Assembly: GCA_002398875.1 (NCBI GenBank)
Contig: DHCC01000011.1
Location: forward strand, 1 to 44,254
Length of the DNA stretch: 44,254 nucleotides
Direction: 5' to 3'
DNA from: Bacteroidales bacterium UBA4912
Lineage (GTDB): Bacteria; Bacteroidota; Bacteroidia; Bacteroidales; Dysgonomonadaceae
The notes under the pieces: generated by a model
Told to the model about the DNA's origin: nothing
Database searches by the model: none
Seen by the model: only the letters and a program-made list of their open reading frames with translations
In this document: in pieces, positions 18,359-25,592 of the stretch
Numbering within the stretch: position 1 is the stretch's first letter
Layout: every line of letters starts with the position of its first letter
Translations under genes and position numbers: made by a program

Positions 18359-18796
18359 CTACCCGTGCTTCCTTATGGAATATACAATAATTCCCCATAT
18401 CATAAGGGTATTCTCAGAAGTGACAGTTATCGGCTTATATTCGGGATTAGATGGCATAAGTCTGCAAACCCCCTTTTCAATATCTATTCTTTTTACCGTA
18501 AACTCTCCATCCATGTAGCAGAGGGCTATCTTGCCATGCGACCACTCTTCTGCCTTATCCACAACAAGCAAATCCCCATCGTTGAAGTCTCCGCTCATTG
18601 AGTTGCCCTTAACTTTAGCATAAAACGTAGCTTCGGGATGTCTGATAAGCAGTTTATTCAAATCAATTCGTTCACTTACAAAATCATCTACGTTAGTGAA
18701 CGGACCGGCAGAAGCCACCCCAGCCAGCGGAATATTCAATTCCGAGAATTCCGGACTGTAAATCTCCAGTTGCGACGATGTGAATACCTTTTTCAT
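18359..18796 (-). CDS. umuD: UmuD-like S24 family self-cleaving peptidase
   Basis: This protein has 145 residues, as expected for UmuD (139 in E. coli). The self-cleavage site is Ala30-Gly31 (VASAGPF), the catalytic serine is Ser66 in GNSMSG, and the catalytic lysine is Lys102 in TVKRI. There is no DNA-binding domain, so it is not LexA. RecA-stimulated cleavage of this family gives UmuD', the accessory subunit of polymerase V. It is followed by umuC in the same operon. A -7 element lies only five bases before the ATG (18801-18808), so the mRNA may be almost leaderless. No LexA-like repressor gene is present nearby. Confidence 0.92.
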   Translation of the reverse strand: MKKVFTSSQLEIYSPEFSELNIPLAGVASAGPFTNVDDFVSERIDLNKLLIRHPEATFYAKVKGNSMSGDFNDGDLLVVDKAEEWSHGKIALCYMDGEFTVKRIDIEKGVCRLMPSNPEYKPITVTSENTLMIWGIIVYSIRKHG

Positions 18797-18800
18797 GATA

Positions 18801-18808
18801 CAAATGTA
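18801..18808 (-). promoter_or_regulatory. -7 element of the umuDC promoter
   Basis: TACATTTG on the minus strand matches the -7 consensus exactly. I find no -33 match 19-21 bases upstream, which would suit a regulated promoter. The box ends just four bases before the umuD ATG. Confidence 0.5.
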
Positions 18809-18820
18809 AGTAAAAATAAC

Positions 18821-18843
18821 AGAGCTTATACTCTAATAATTAG
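18821..18843. promoter_or_regulatory. Palindromes upstream of umuD, candidate operator
   Basis: Two overlapping inverted repeats lie where the -33 region of umuD should be: AGAG-N6-CTCT (18821-18834) and CTAAT-A-ATTAG (18833-18843). The CTAAT/ATTAG half-site also appears in the repeat in the dinB leader. A damage-response repressor site is possible but unproven. Confidence 0.3.
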
Positions 18844-18913
18844 AACTTAGCTTTTCTTAAAAGTGGGGAATTTAGGATTAATTAAATTTAGAATTTATTT
18901 TTTTCTTAACAAA

Positions 18914-18946
18914 TTTGTAACATCCGGATTTTATTGGTTACATTTG
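18914..18946 (+). promoter_or_regulatory. Candidate promoter for the CDP-alcohol phosphatidyltransferase gene
   Basis: TTTG (18914-18917), 21 bases and TACATTTG (18939-18946) are perfect matches to both boxes. They face away from umuD and give a leader of about 70 bases. Confidence 0.6.
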
Positions 18947-19024
18947 CAATGAGAGATAGAACTAAAAGTCACACAGTTCATTATCCCATAGAACGAAAGT
19001 ATAACCCGCAAATTAAGTATTGAT

Positions 19025-19750
19025 ATGAATATTAACAAAAGAAGCATGGCTAAGTCGCTAAGACTTATCAGCGCAGACAGACAAAGAACAAATATACTTC
19101 GTGCATGGGAACAAAAAACCATAGCATACCTTGTACAAAAAGTGCCGGTGTGGATATCTTCTGACGGACTTACTGCAATTGGTTTTTTTGGAAACTTAAT
19201 GGTTGCAGCCAGTTTTGTGCTGGGAGCTTATTTTAGCAGATATTGGATGCTTCTGTCCCTGTTGGGCTTTATTATAAACTGGATAGGCGACTCGCTGGAC
19301 GGCAGGCTCGCATATTACCGCAACAGGCCTCGTAAATGGTATGGTTTCTCGCTTGATGTTACAGTTGACTGGGTTGGGACTATACTTATTGGTACAGGTT
19401 TCATCATTTATGCACCCGGTGTATGGAAGTTTGCAGGATTCTTTTTCGTTGTACTGTATGGTTGGGAAATGATTACGGCGCAACTGCGATACAAAATAGG
19501 CGGACAATATTCGATAGATTCCGGTATTTTCGGACCTACTGAAGTACGTCTGTTAATTGGCTCAATTATAATTCTTGAAGTATTTATTCCGGGCTCTATA
19601 CAATACCTCGCAACTATTGCATGTATATTTCTACTGATTTCTAATCTTGTTGAGTCGCGCAAACTTCTCAAACTGGCTGACGAACAAGATAAAGCAGACC
19701 GTATATTAAAAGAGGGAGAGCAGAAAGCCAGGCACAAGGAGCATGCATAA
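19025..19750 (+). CDS. CDP-alcohol phosphatidyltransferase family membrane protein
   Basis: This integral membrane enzyme has 241 residues and several hydrophobic segments from about residue 45 to 220. The family motif D-x2-DG-x2-A-R-x8/9-G-x3-D-x3-D is present at residues 89-115, with Asp89, Asp92, Gly93, Ala96, Gly107, Asp111 and Asp115. The usual Arg after Ala is Tyr97 here. Family enzymes join a CDP-linked lipid or alcohol to an alcohol or phospho-alcohol in phospholipid synthesis. The product here (phosphatidylinositol-, glycerol- or ether-lipid-like) cannot be told. The C-terminal tail is charged and cytosolic. The ATG at 19025 suits the promoter; a second ATG at 19046 is possible. Confidence 0.82.
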   Translation: MNINKRSMAKSLRLISADRQRTNILRAWEQKTIAYLVQKVPVWISSDGLTAIGFFGNLMVAASFVLGAYFSRYWMLLSLLGFIINWIGDSLDGRLAYYRNRPRKWYGFSLDVTVDWVGTILIGTGFIIYAPGVWKFAGFFFVVLYGWEMITAQLRYKIGGQYSIDSGIFGPTEVRLLIGSIIILEVFIPGSIQYLATIACIFLLISNLVESRKLLKLADEQDKADRILKEGEQKARHKEHA

Positions 19751-19765
19751 TTGAATAAAAATCTA

Positions 19766-19773
19766 TACCTTTG
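19766..19773 (+). promoter_or_regulatory. -7 element upstream of yicC
   Basis: TACCTTTG matches the -7 consensus and lies 15 bases before the yicC ATG. No convincing -33 box is seen at the right distance. Confidence 0.4.
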
Positions 19774-19788
19774 TGAAAAAATAAAGGT

Positions 19789-20661
19789 ATGACACATTCA
19801 ATGACGGGATATGGTAAAGCTGTTGCAGAACTCCCCAACAAGAAAATCACAATAGAAATAAAATCCTTAAACAGCAAGCAATTTGATCTTTACACACGTA
19901 TTCCAAGCGTATATCGTGTGAAGGAGATAGAACTACGTAACTCGCTCTCCCGAATTCTTGAGAGAGGAAAAATCGACCTTACAATGAATGTGGAAGTATT
20001 CTCTAAAGATGTATCTTCGAGAATAGACCACAATGTGTTAGCTCAATACCGGGATGAAATTGAACAATTTGCCCTTAATAATAATATCCCTGCACCTGCC
20101 GATTGGTTTTCGGTACTACTGCGACTTCCCGATGTAATGAAACAGGACATTGAAGAACTTGATGAAGAAGAGTGGAAAGTAATAGAAGAAGCAATAGAAA
20201 ATGCAGCAAATGAGGTCATTTCTTTCCGCAAACAAGAGGGTGCAATGCTTGAAAATGTTCTTTCAGAAAAAATTAGTAACATCAGAACTCTGCTGTCAGA
20301 AGTTGAGCAATTTGAAGAAGAAAGAATAGAAAAAGTTAAGAGCAGAATATATGAGGGATTGAGTCATCTGGAAGGTTTTGAGATTGACAAAAACAGGTTT
20401 GAACAGGAAATTATATATTATCTGGAAAAACTAGATATTAACGAAGAAAAGACCCGACTAGCTCATCACCTTAATTATTTTGATGAAACTCTCAAGGCAG
20501 ATCAATCACAGGGTAAAAAACTAGGATTTATAGTACAGGAAATAGGACGTGAAATTAATACACTCGGCTCTAAGTCTAATCAATCTGATATGCAACGAAT
20601 TGTTGTTCAAATGAAAGATGAACTTGAACAAATTAAAGAACAAATATTAAATATTTTATAA
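19789..20661 (+). CDS. yicC: YicC family endoribonuclease
   Basis: This protein has 290 residues, nearly the same as E. coli YicC (287). The opening MTHSMTGYGKA is diagnostic for the N-terminal domain. The C-terminal DUF1732 part has the GKKLGFIVQEIGREINTLGSK block with acidic residues that coordinate metal in this family. YicC proteins are cytosolic, divalent-metal-dependent endoribonucleases implicated in turnover of small RNAs; that role is known for E. coli and not shown here. The guanylate kinase gene follows after 7 bases, an arrangement common in many bacteria. Confidence 0.93.
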   Translation: MTHSMTGYGKAVAELPNKKITIEIKSLNSKQFDLYTRIPSVYRVKEIELRNSLSRILERGKIDLTMNVEVFSKDVSSRIDHNVLAQYRDEIEQFALNNNIPAPADWFSVLLRLPDVMKQDIEELDEEEWKVIEEAIENAANEVISFRKQEGAMLENVLSEKISNIRTLLSEVEQFEEERIEKVKSRIYEGLSHLEGFEIDKNRFEQEIIYYLEKLDINEEKTRLAHHLNYFDETLKADQSQGKKLGFIVQEIGREINTLGSKSNQSDMQRIVVQMKDELEQIKEQILNIL

Positions 20662-20668
20662 TAAAAGA

Positions 20669-21232
20669 ATGGCCAGACTAATTATAATTTCAGCCCCTTC
20701 AGGTGCAGGCAAGTCAACTCTTGTGCGGTATCTGCTGACTCAGGATTTGAATATCAGCTTTTCAATTTCTGCCACTAGCCGTAAACCACGTGGAGAAGAG
20801 AAAAACGGAGTTGAATATTATTTCCTTTCACCTGGAGAGTTTCGTGAACGAATCAATAACAATGAATTTCTTGAGTATGAAGAGGTGTATCCCGACAGAT
20901 ATTACGGAACACTGAAAAGTGAAGTGGATCGTATCCTTGAAGAGGGTTTCAACGTTATTTTTGATGTTGATTGTATTGGTGGTCTCAATATAAAGAAGAT
21001 ATATGGTAAACAGGCATTAAGTATATTCATTATGCCTCCCTCGATTGAAGTGTTGCGTGAGAGACTGGAAAAAAGAGGAACTGATTCTCCTAAAGTAATC
21101 GAAGGTCGTCTTGCAAAAGCAGAATATGAGATAAGTTTCGCCCCCCAATTTGACGTTACGATCTGTAATGATGACTACGACAGGGCAAGATCTGAAATTC
21201 TGAAAATAGTTACAGACTTTATACAACAATAA
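20669..21232 (+). CDS. gmk: Guanylate kinase
   Basis: This enzyme has 187 residues and phosphorylates GMP to GDP with ATP. The P-loop is SGAGKST (11-17), followed by the GMP-binding ATSRKPRGEEKNGVEY segment and the DVDCIGGLNIK region (a variant of the usual DVDxQGAxxV). The lid carries RLEKRGTDS. It is essential for guanine nucleotide supply. It is co-transcribed with yicC. Confidence 0.95.
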   Translation: MARLIIISAPSGAGKSTLVRYLLTQDLNISFSISATSRKPRGEEKNGVEYYFLSPGEFRERINNNEFLEYEEVYPDRYYGTLKSEVDRILEEGFNVIFDVDCIGGLNIKKIYGKQALSIFIMPPSIEVLRERLEKRGTDSPKVIEGRLAKAEYEISFAPQFDVTICNDDYDRARSEILKIVTDFIQQ

Positions 21233-21236
21233 AAAA

Positions 21237-21244
21237 TACTTTTG
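21237..21244 (+). promoter_or_regulatory. -7 element upstream of the alpha/beta hydrolase gene
   Basis: TACTTTTG lies in the 19-base gap after gmk, seven bases before the ATG. It matches the -7 consensus, but I see no -33 partner at the usual spacing, so read-through from gmk is equally possible. Confidence 0.35.
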
Positions 21245-21251
21245 CAATATT

Positions 21252-22175
21252 ATGATACGCATCAGGTTTATTACTTTTATTGCTCTTTTAATTTCACCTT
21301 TTATCCTGCTGGGCTATAGTGTTCAAAAAGAGACTCAGGTTTTTGCAGTGAAGGATGGACAGGAACTAAAAATGGATATTTACCAAAGTGATTCCGTCTC
21401 AATACTTCCTCAACCTTGTATAGTTTTTGTATTTGGCGGTGGTTTTAAAGGAGGTAGCAGAGACTTTCAGGACTATGCAGGATTTTTCAACTATTTTGCA
21501 AACAGGGGATACACGGTTGTATCTATAGATTATCGTCTGGGAATGAAAGGTCAAGAAGCACCTGGTATGCTGAATTATAAACCAATTCAGAACGCGATTG
21601 ATTTGGCTGTATCAGACCTTTATTCCGCAACAAACTATCTTCTGGAAAATGCTGAAAATCTTCACATTGATCCTTCTCTTATAATTATAAGCGGATCAAG
21701 TGCAGGCGCTATCACTGTTTTACAGGCAGATTATGAGGAACGGGATAATCAACCTACAGCTGATGTTCTGCCAGTCGACTTTCGTTATGCCGGTGTCATT
21801 TCGTTTGCGGGAGGTATTTTCAGTAAAGAAGGTCTGCCGTCATACTCTCAGAAGCCTGCCCCTACTCTTTTCTTTCATGGCAGTGCTGACAGGCTTGTTC
21901 CTTATGATAAGATAAGATTATTTCAAATTGGCATGTTTGGCTCCAATTCTCTGGTAAAGAGGTTTAAACAGGAACGTTATCCTTATCAGTTTTATAGTAT
22001 AGAGAATATTGGGCATGAAGTTTCTGAATATCCTATGTTTGAATTCCTTCCCGAAATTGACAAGTTTATAAACGATTTTGTATTAGATCGTAAACAGCTG
22101 ATGATTGATATCAACTATAAGGATATTATGAGAAAGTCTGAACAATCAGACACACCGGGAAGTTATTACAACTGA
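21252..22175 (+). CDS. Secreted alpha/beta hydrolase (carboxylesterase-like)
   Basis: This alpha/beta-hydrolase has 307 residues with an N-terminal hydrophobic signal segment (about residues 5-22), so it is probably periplasmic or membrane-attached. The oxyanion loop is FGGG (61-64) in place of HGGG, the nucleophile elbow is GSSAG with Ser150, and the likely acid and base are Asp213 (HGSADRLVP) and His255 (NIGHEV). This is the hormone-sensitive-lipase/carboxylesterase type. The substrate is unknown. The next gene starts one base after its stop, so the two are translationally linked and may work together, for example hydrolysis followed by import of an organic acid (inference). Confidence 0.82.
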   Translation: MIRIRFITFIALLISPFILLGYSVQKETQVFAVKDGQELKMDIYQSDSVSILPQPCIVFVFGGGFKGGSRDFQDYAGFFNYFANRGYTVVSIDYRLGMKGQEAPGMLNYKPIQNAIDLAVSDLYSATNYLLENAENLHIDPSLIIISGSSAGAITVLQADYEERDNQPTADVLPVDFRYAGVISFAGGIFSKEGLPSYSQKPAPTLFFHGSADRLVPYDKIRLFQIGMFGSNSLVKRFKQERYPYQFYSIENIGHEVSEYPMFEFLPEIDKFINDFVLDRKQLMIDINYKDIMRKSEQSDTPGSYYN

Positions 22176-22176
22176 T

Positions 22177-23079
22177 ATGCAAAAATTCTTAGAAAAATAT
22201 CTGCTCCCTATAGCAATGGTTGTAGGGATAGCATTTCACAAACAACTTTCTGTCTTTTCTCCTTTTCTTCCATTTCTTCTTGCTTTGATGTTGTTCATAT
22301 CCTACTGCCGGGTTAGTTTAAACGACATCAAATTAACTAAATTCCATTACATTCTCCTTGCAATCCAATATATTGGCAGTGCTCTGATTTATATAGCACT
22401 GCGCCCGATAAATGAGATTTTGGCACAGGCTACAATGATATGTGTATTAACTTCAACCGCAACATCGGCACCAGTTGTGGCCGGCTTACTCGGAGGTAGC
22501 ATATCGGTAACTGCAGCCTATTCAATAATAAGTAATTTATCTGTGGCATTAATCGGACCGCTTTTCCTCTCAATTGTAGGTGGTACAAGTGAAAATTTTA
22601 ATTTGTTATCTTCCTTCTGGCACATTTTTCTAAGCGTAATACCAATACTTATAGTTCCTTTTCTTTTTGCACTTTTGCTTCAAAAGAGTGCACCTGTGAT
22701 TCATAAAAAAGTTCAGAATGCACAGATTGTATCTTTTTATATATGGGCAGCCGCATTAACGATTGTTATTGGAAATGTGACACAATATGTTCGTCTGCAG
22801 GATGATGGCAACTACACATTAGAGATAATAATCGCCACTGCTTCAATGATTATATGTGTGTTGCAGTTTTATTTTGGCAGACTTATCGGCAGTAAGTTTG
22901 GCAGAACTGTAGCAGGGGGACAGGGATTGGGACAAAAAAACACTGTTCTTGCTATCTGGCTCACTCAAACTTATCTTAATCCACTGGCAACATTAGGTCC
23001 CGGAACTTACGTTTTGTGGCAAAATCTGGTTAATTCGTGGCAGATTTGGAGAAATGCCAAACGAAAACAGATAAATTAA
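22177..23079 (+). CDS. BASS/SBF-family transporter (bile acid:sodium symporter-like)
   Basis: This polytopic membrane protein has 300 residues and about nine to ten hydrophobic segments. The middle shows TSAPVVAGLLGGS then alternating helices, and the C-terminal half has GGQGLGQKNTVLAIWL and ATLGPGTYVLWQNL. Those blocks match the two crossover-helix regions and the terminal helix of the bile acid:sodium symporter superfamily. Members move organic acids, pantoate, pyruvate or sterol acids with sodium. It follows the hydrolase with a single-base gap. The substrate cannot be assigned, and the distinction from other SBF-like permeases (ACR3, auxin-efflux type) rests on pattern recognition only. 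Confidence 0.68.
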   Translation: MQKFLEKYLLPIAMVVGIAFHKQLSVFSPFLPFLLALMLFISYCRVSLNDIKLTKFHYILLAIQYIGSALIYIALRPINEILAQATMICVLTSTATSAPVVAGLLGGSISVTAAYSIISNLSVALIGPLFLSIVGGTSENFNLLSSFWHIFLSVIPILIVPFLFALLLQKSAPVIHKKVQNAQIVSFYIWAAALTIVIGNVTQYVRLQDDGNYTLEIIIATASMIICVLQFYFGRLIGSKFGRTVAGGQGLGQKNTVLAIWLTQTYLNPLATLGPGTYVLWQNLVNSWQIWRNAKRKQIN

Positions 23080-23101
23080 ATGTTTTTTATCCAAATTAAT
23101 T

Positions 23102-23109
23102 TATCTTTG
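23102..23109 (+). promoter_or_regulatory. -7 element upstream of the porin gene
   Basis: TATCTTTG matches the -7 consensus exactly. No convincing -33 box is seen. If used, the porin mRNA would have a leader of about 160 bases (23116-23276), AT-rich and with no riboswitch I recognise. Confidence 0.4.
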
Positions 23110-23276
23110 CCTTTTATAATATCTGGATTCCTTATTAATATTTTCTTTTAACATACAGGATCACTAATCAATTAAATATAGTTCGAATCAGCATTATAAT
23201 TATAATCATTTTCAACCTGATGTATCACTTGAATTAGTATAAAATAACATATTTGAAAATCAATATTTTTAATCCT

Positions 23277-24554
23277 ATGAAAAGAATTTTGACAATAATA
23301 TTGTTGGTAAGCATTCTAATCCCAATGAATCTGATTGCACAACAGGAAGAAACAGGAGGAGAGTTTTCAATTGACATCAACTTTCGTCCACGTTTTGAAT
23401 ATCGTAACGGTTACAATTACCCGCGACTAGAAAGTGATGATGCTTCAGCTTTTATCTCCAACAGGGCAAGAATAGGTGCAAATTTTGATAACGGTTTTTT
23501 CTCTGCAAGAGTGGCTGCACAAGATATATCACTCTGGGGACAGAAGATGCAGAATGATAATGATGGAAGTCGTTTTACCCTGAATGAAGCATGGGGTCAA
23601 TTGACTCACAACAATTTTTTTGCAAGAGTCGGCAGACAATCATTGAATTACGATGACGGGCGAATACTTTCTGTTTCAAACTGGACTCCCACAGGTATCT
23701 GGCATGATGCAATTAAACTTGGTTATGAAGATAATCTGAATACATTGCACTTTATTTTGGCATATAATCAGTCTAGAGAGCTAACAAATGCAGGTACTTT
23801 TTACGAAGCTACGGGGCAGCCTTACCAAAACATGCAGACATTGTGGTATCAGTTTCACAACAAAAGTGGTTTCACAGCCTCTGCAGTTTTTATTAATCTG
23901 GGCTTTGAAACAGGTGATCCTAAAACACAGATTTCTGATAAGGTTTATATGCAGACTATGGGTACAAATATCGGCTATGAAAATAACCGATTTAATATAA
24001 TGGGAACTGCTTATTATCAAATGGGAACCAATGCTAATAATCAAAGTGTTAATGCTTATATGCTTGCATTGCGCGGAGGTTATAATGTTAATCCTACTTT
24101 TTCATTATATGGGGGAATGGAGTTTCACCCGGGACAGGACTCCGACTCTGATAAAAAGAGGTTTATGGATCTTCTTTATCGCTCAAATCACAGCTTTATG
24201 GGTGCAATGGACTATTTTAAAGGTAACGATCCTTACGGCGTTTTTCACAAATACCTTGGACTGAAATGGAATAGCGGCAAAAAACTCATATTGGATCTGA
24301 GTTATAATCATTTTAATTCTCATAAAGAGATTGATGTGTCTGGCAAATTGAAAAAAAATCTTGGATCTGAAATAGATTTCAAATTTAATTACCCTATACG
24401 AAAATATATCATGCTTGAGGGTGGATATTCATTTATGTTTGCAACGGACGCTATGCCAATTGCTAAAGGTCGCCCAGGTGATCCAGATGCTTGGCAGGAC
24501 TGGGCTTATATAAGCCTTACAATAAATCCCACTATTTTCAAGGGAAGCTTCTGA
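23277..24554 (+). CDS. Alginate-export-domain outer membrane porin
   Basis: This outer-membrane beta-barrel has 425 residues. The signal peptide ends in LIAQ (about residue 21). The mature N-terminus starts with a FRPRFEYRNGY-like strand and then repeated amphipathic strands (NRARIGANF, ARVAAQDISLWG, ARVGRQSLNYDDGR), which is the pattern of the alginate-export porin family. It ends in a terminal phenylalanine, expected for barrel insertion. Despite the family name, the substrate here is open; members serve general or oligosaccharide diffusion. The ATG at 23277 gives the signal peptide at the N-terminus; a TTG eight codons earlier was not used. It converges with the Gfo/Idh gene, leaving 18 bases and no clear terminator. 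Confidence 0.72.
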   Translation: MKRILTIILLVSILIPMNLIAQQEETGGEFSIDINFRPRFEYRNGYNYPRLESDDASAFISNRARIGANFDNGFFSARVAAQDISLWGQKMQNDNDGSRFTLNEAWGQLTHNNFFARVGRQSLNYDDGRILSVSNWTPTGIWHDAIKLGYEDNLNTLHFILAYNQSRELTNAGTFYEATGQPYQNMQTLWYQFHNKSGFTASAVFINLGFETGDPKTQISDKVYMQTMGTNIGYENNRFNIMGTAYYQMGTNANNQSVNAYMLALRGGYNVNPTFSLYGGMEFHPGQDSDSDKKRFMDLLYRSNHSFMGAMDYFKGNDPYGVFHKYLGLKWNSGKKLILDLSYNHFNSHKEIDVSGKLKKNLGSEIDFKFNYPIRKYIMLEGGYSFMFATDAMPIAKGRPGDPDAWQDWAYISLTINPTIFKGSF

Positions 24555-24572
24555 AATCGAGTTATAACTTAT

Positions 24573-25544
24573 TTATCCCAAAATCTTATCCATAACAAAA
24601 TTTGTTCGCATAGCTGTTGTACCGGTACTTATGGGTTCATCACCTTTGCCGTTAAGAAAATTCACGATACTCCGGATAAGATAAAATTGAATATTTTCAG
24701 GATTTTCTTCCATAAATTCCTGTACACCTTCAGATGTTTCCAAAAGTATGGGAGAAAAATCGAATGTGGAGCAACTAAGTCTGCCTTTTGTTCCAGTAAA
24801 GTAAATCAGATCAGAACGTGTATCTTGAGGTGCAATAAAACTCCAGCTGCCACTACCTAAAACTCCGGATTGGAATCTGAATGAGCCAACAACAGTATCT
24901 TCCACGTCATATAAGCCTGCAATGTTATTTTTATAACCTTGTACTTCTTCAATCTCCCCTAACAGATAATCAAGCAGATCCAGCTGGTGTGAAGCAAGAT
25001 CGTAGAAATATCCGGCTCCTGCGATCTCCTTTTTTACTCGCCAAGGCAAGTTATCTAGGTCAAAATCAGCTTTATAAGGAGGTATAGCAAACTTGATTTG
25101 TACTGTTGAAATATCTCCAAGCAGTCCATCATCAATTATTTGTTTAACTCTAAGGAAATAGGGTAAAGTTCTTCGGTAATAAGCAACAAAACACGGTACA
25201 CCTGTTTCTTTTGAAACTTGATTTATCTGTAAACACTCTTCGAAAGATGCTGCCATGGGCTTTTCGATATATACCGGCTTTCCCGCTTTCATTGAGGCAA
25301 TCGCATATTCTGCATGAGATCCGGGGGGAGTGGCTATATAAACAGCATTAACCTCCGGATCGTTTATTAGATCGTGTGCATTATTGTACCACCTGTTAAT
25401 TCTATGGCGCAGCGCGTAATCTTTTGCTTTCTCAGTGTCCCTGCGCATAACTGCAACTACATCTGAACCTTCTACTTTTCTGAATGCCGGTCCACTTTTC
25501 TTTTCAGTAACATCACCACAACCAATAAATCCCCATTTAATCAT
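24573..25544 (-). CDS. Gfo/Idh/MocA family oxidoreductase (cytosolic)
   Basis: This NAD(P)-dependent dehydrogenase has 323 residues from the ATG at 25544; an ATG at 25565 would add seven residues before the beta-strand MIKWGFIGCGD. The Rossmann motif GCGDVTE starts at residue 7, and the family's EKP motif (KPVYIEKPM) is clear near residue 95. The second domain has the HQLDLLDY stretch, where the catalytic histidine normally sits. There is no signal peptide, unlike the Tat-exported relative at 29115-30497. It lies downstream of ccsBA and may be co-transcribed. The substrate is probably a sugar, polyol or derivative; the exact one is unknown. Confidence 0.88.
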   Translation of the reverse strand: MIKWGFIGCGDVTEKKSGPAFRKVEGSDVVAVMRRDTEKAKDYALRHRINRWYNNAHDLINDPEVNAVYIATPPGSHAEYAIASMKAGKPVYIEKPMAASFEECLQINQVSKETGVPCFVAYYRRTLPYFLRVKQIIDDGLLGDISTVQIKFAIPPYKADFDLDNLPWRVKKEIAGAGYFYDLASHQLDLLDYLLGEIEEVQGYKNNIAGLYDVEDTVVGSFRFQSGVLGSGSWSFIAPQDTRSDLIYFTGTKGRLSCSTFDFSPILLETSEGVQEFMEENPENIQFYLIRSIVNFLNGKGDEPISTGTTAMRTNFVMDKILG

Positions 25545-25592
25545 AATCTCTAAATTCAAACTCATATATTAATTCTAACAGATGTATCACAG

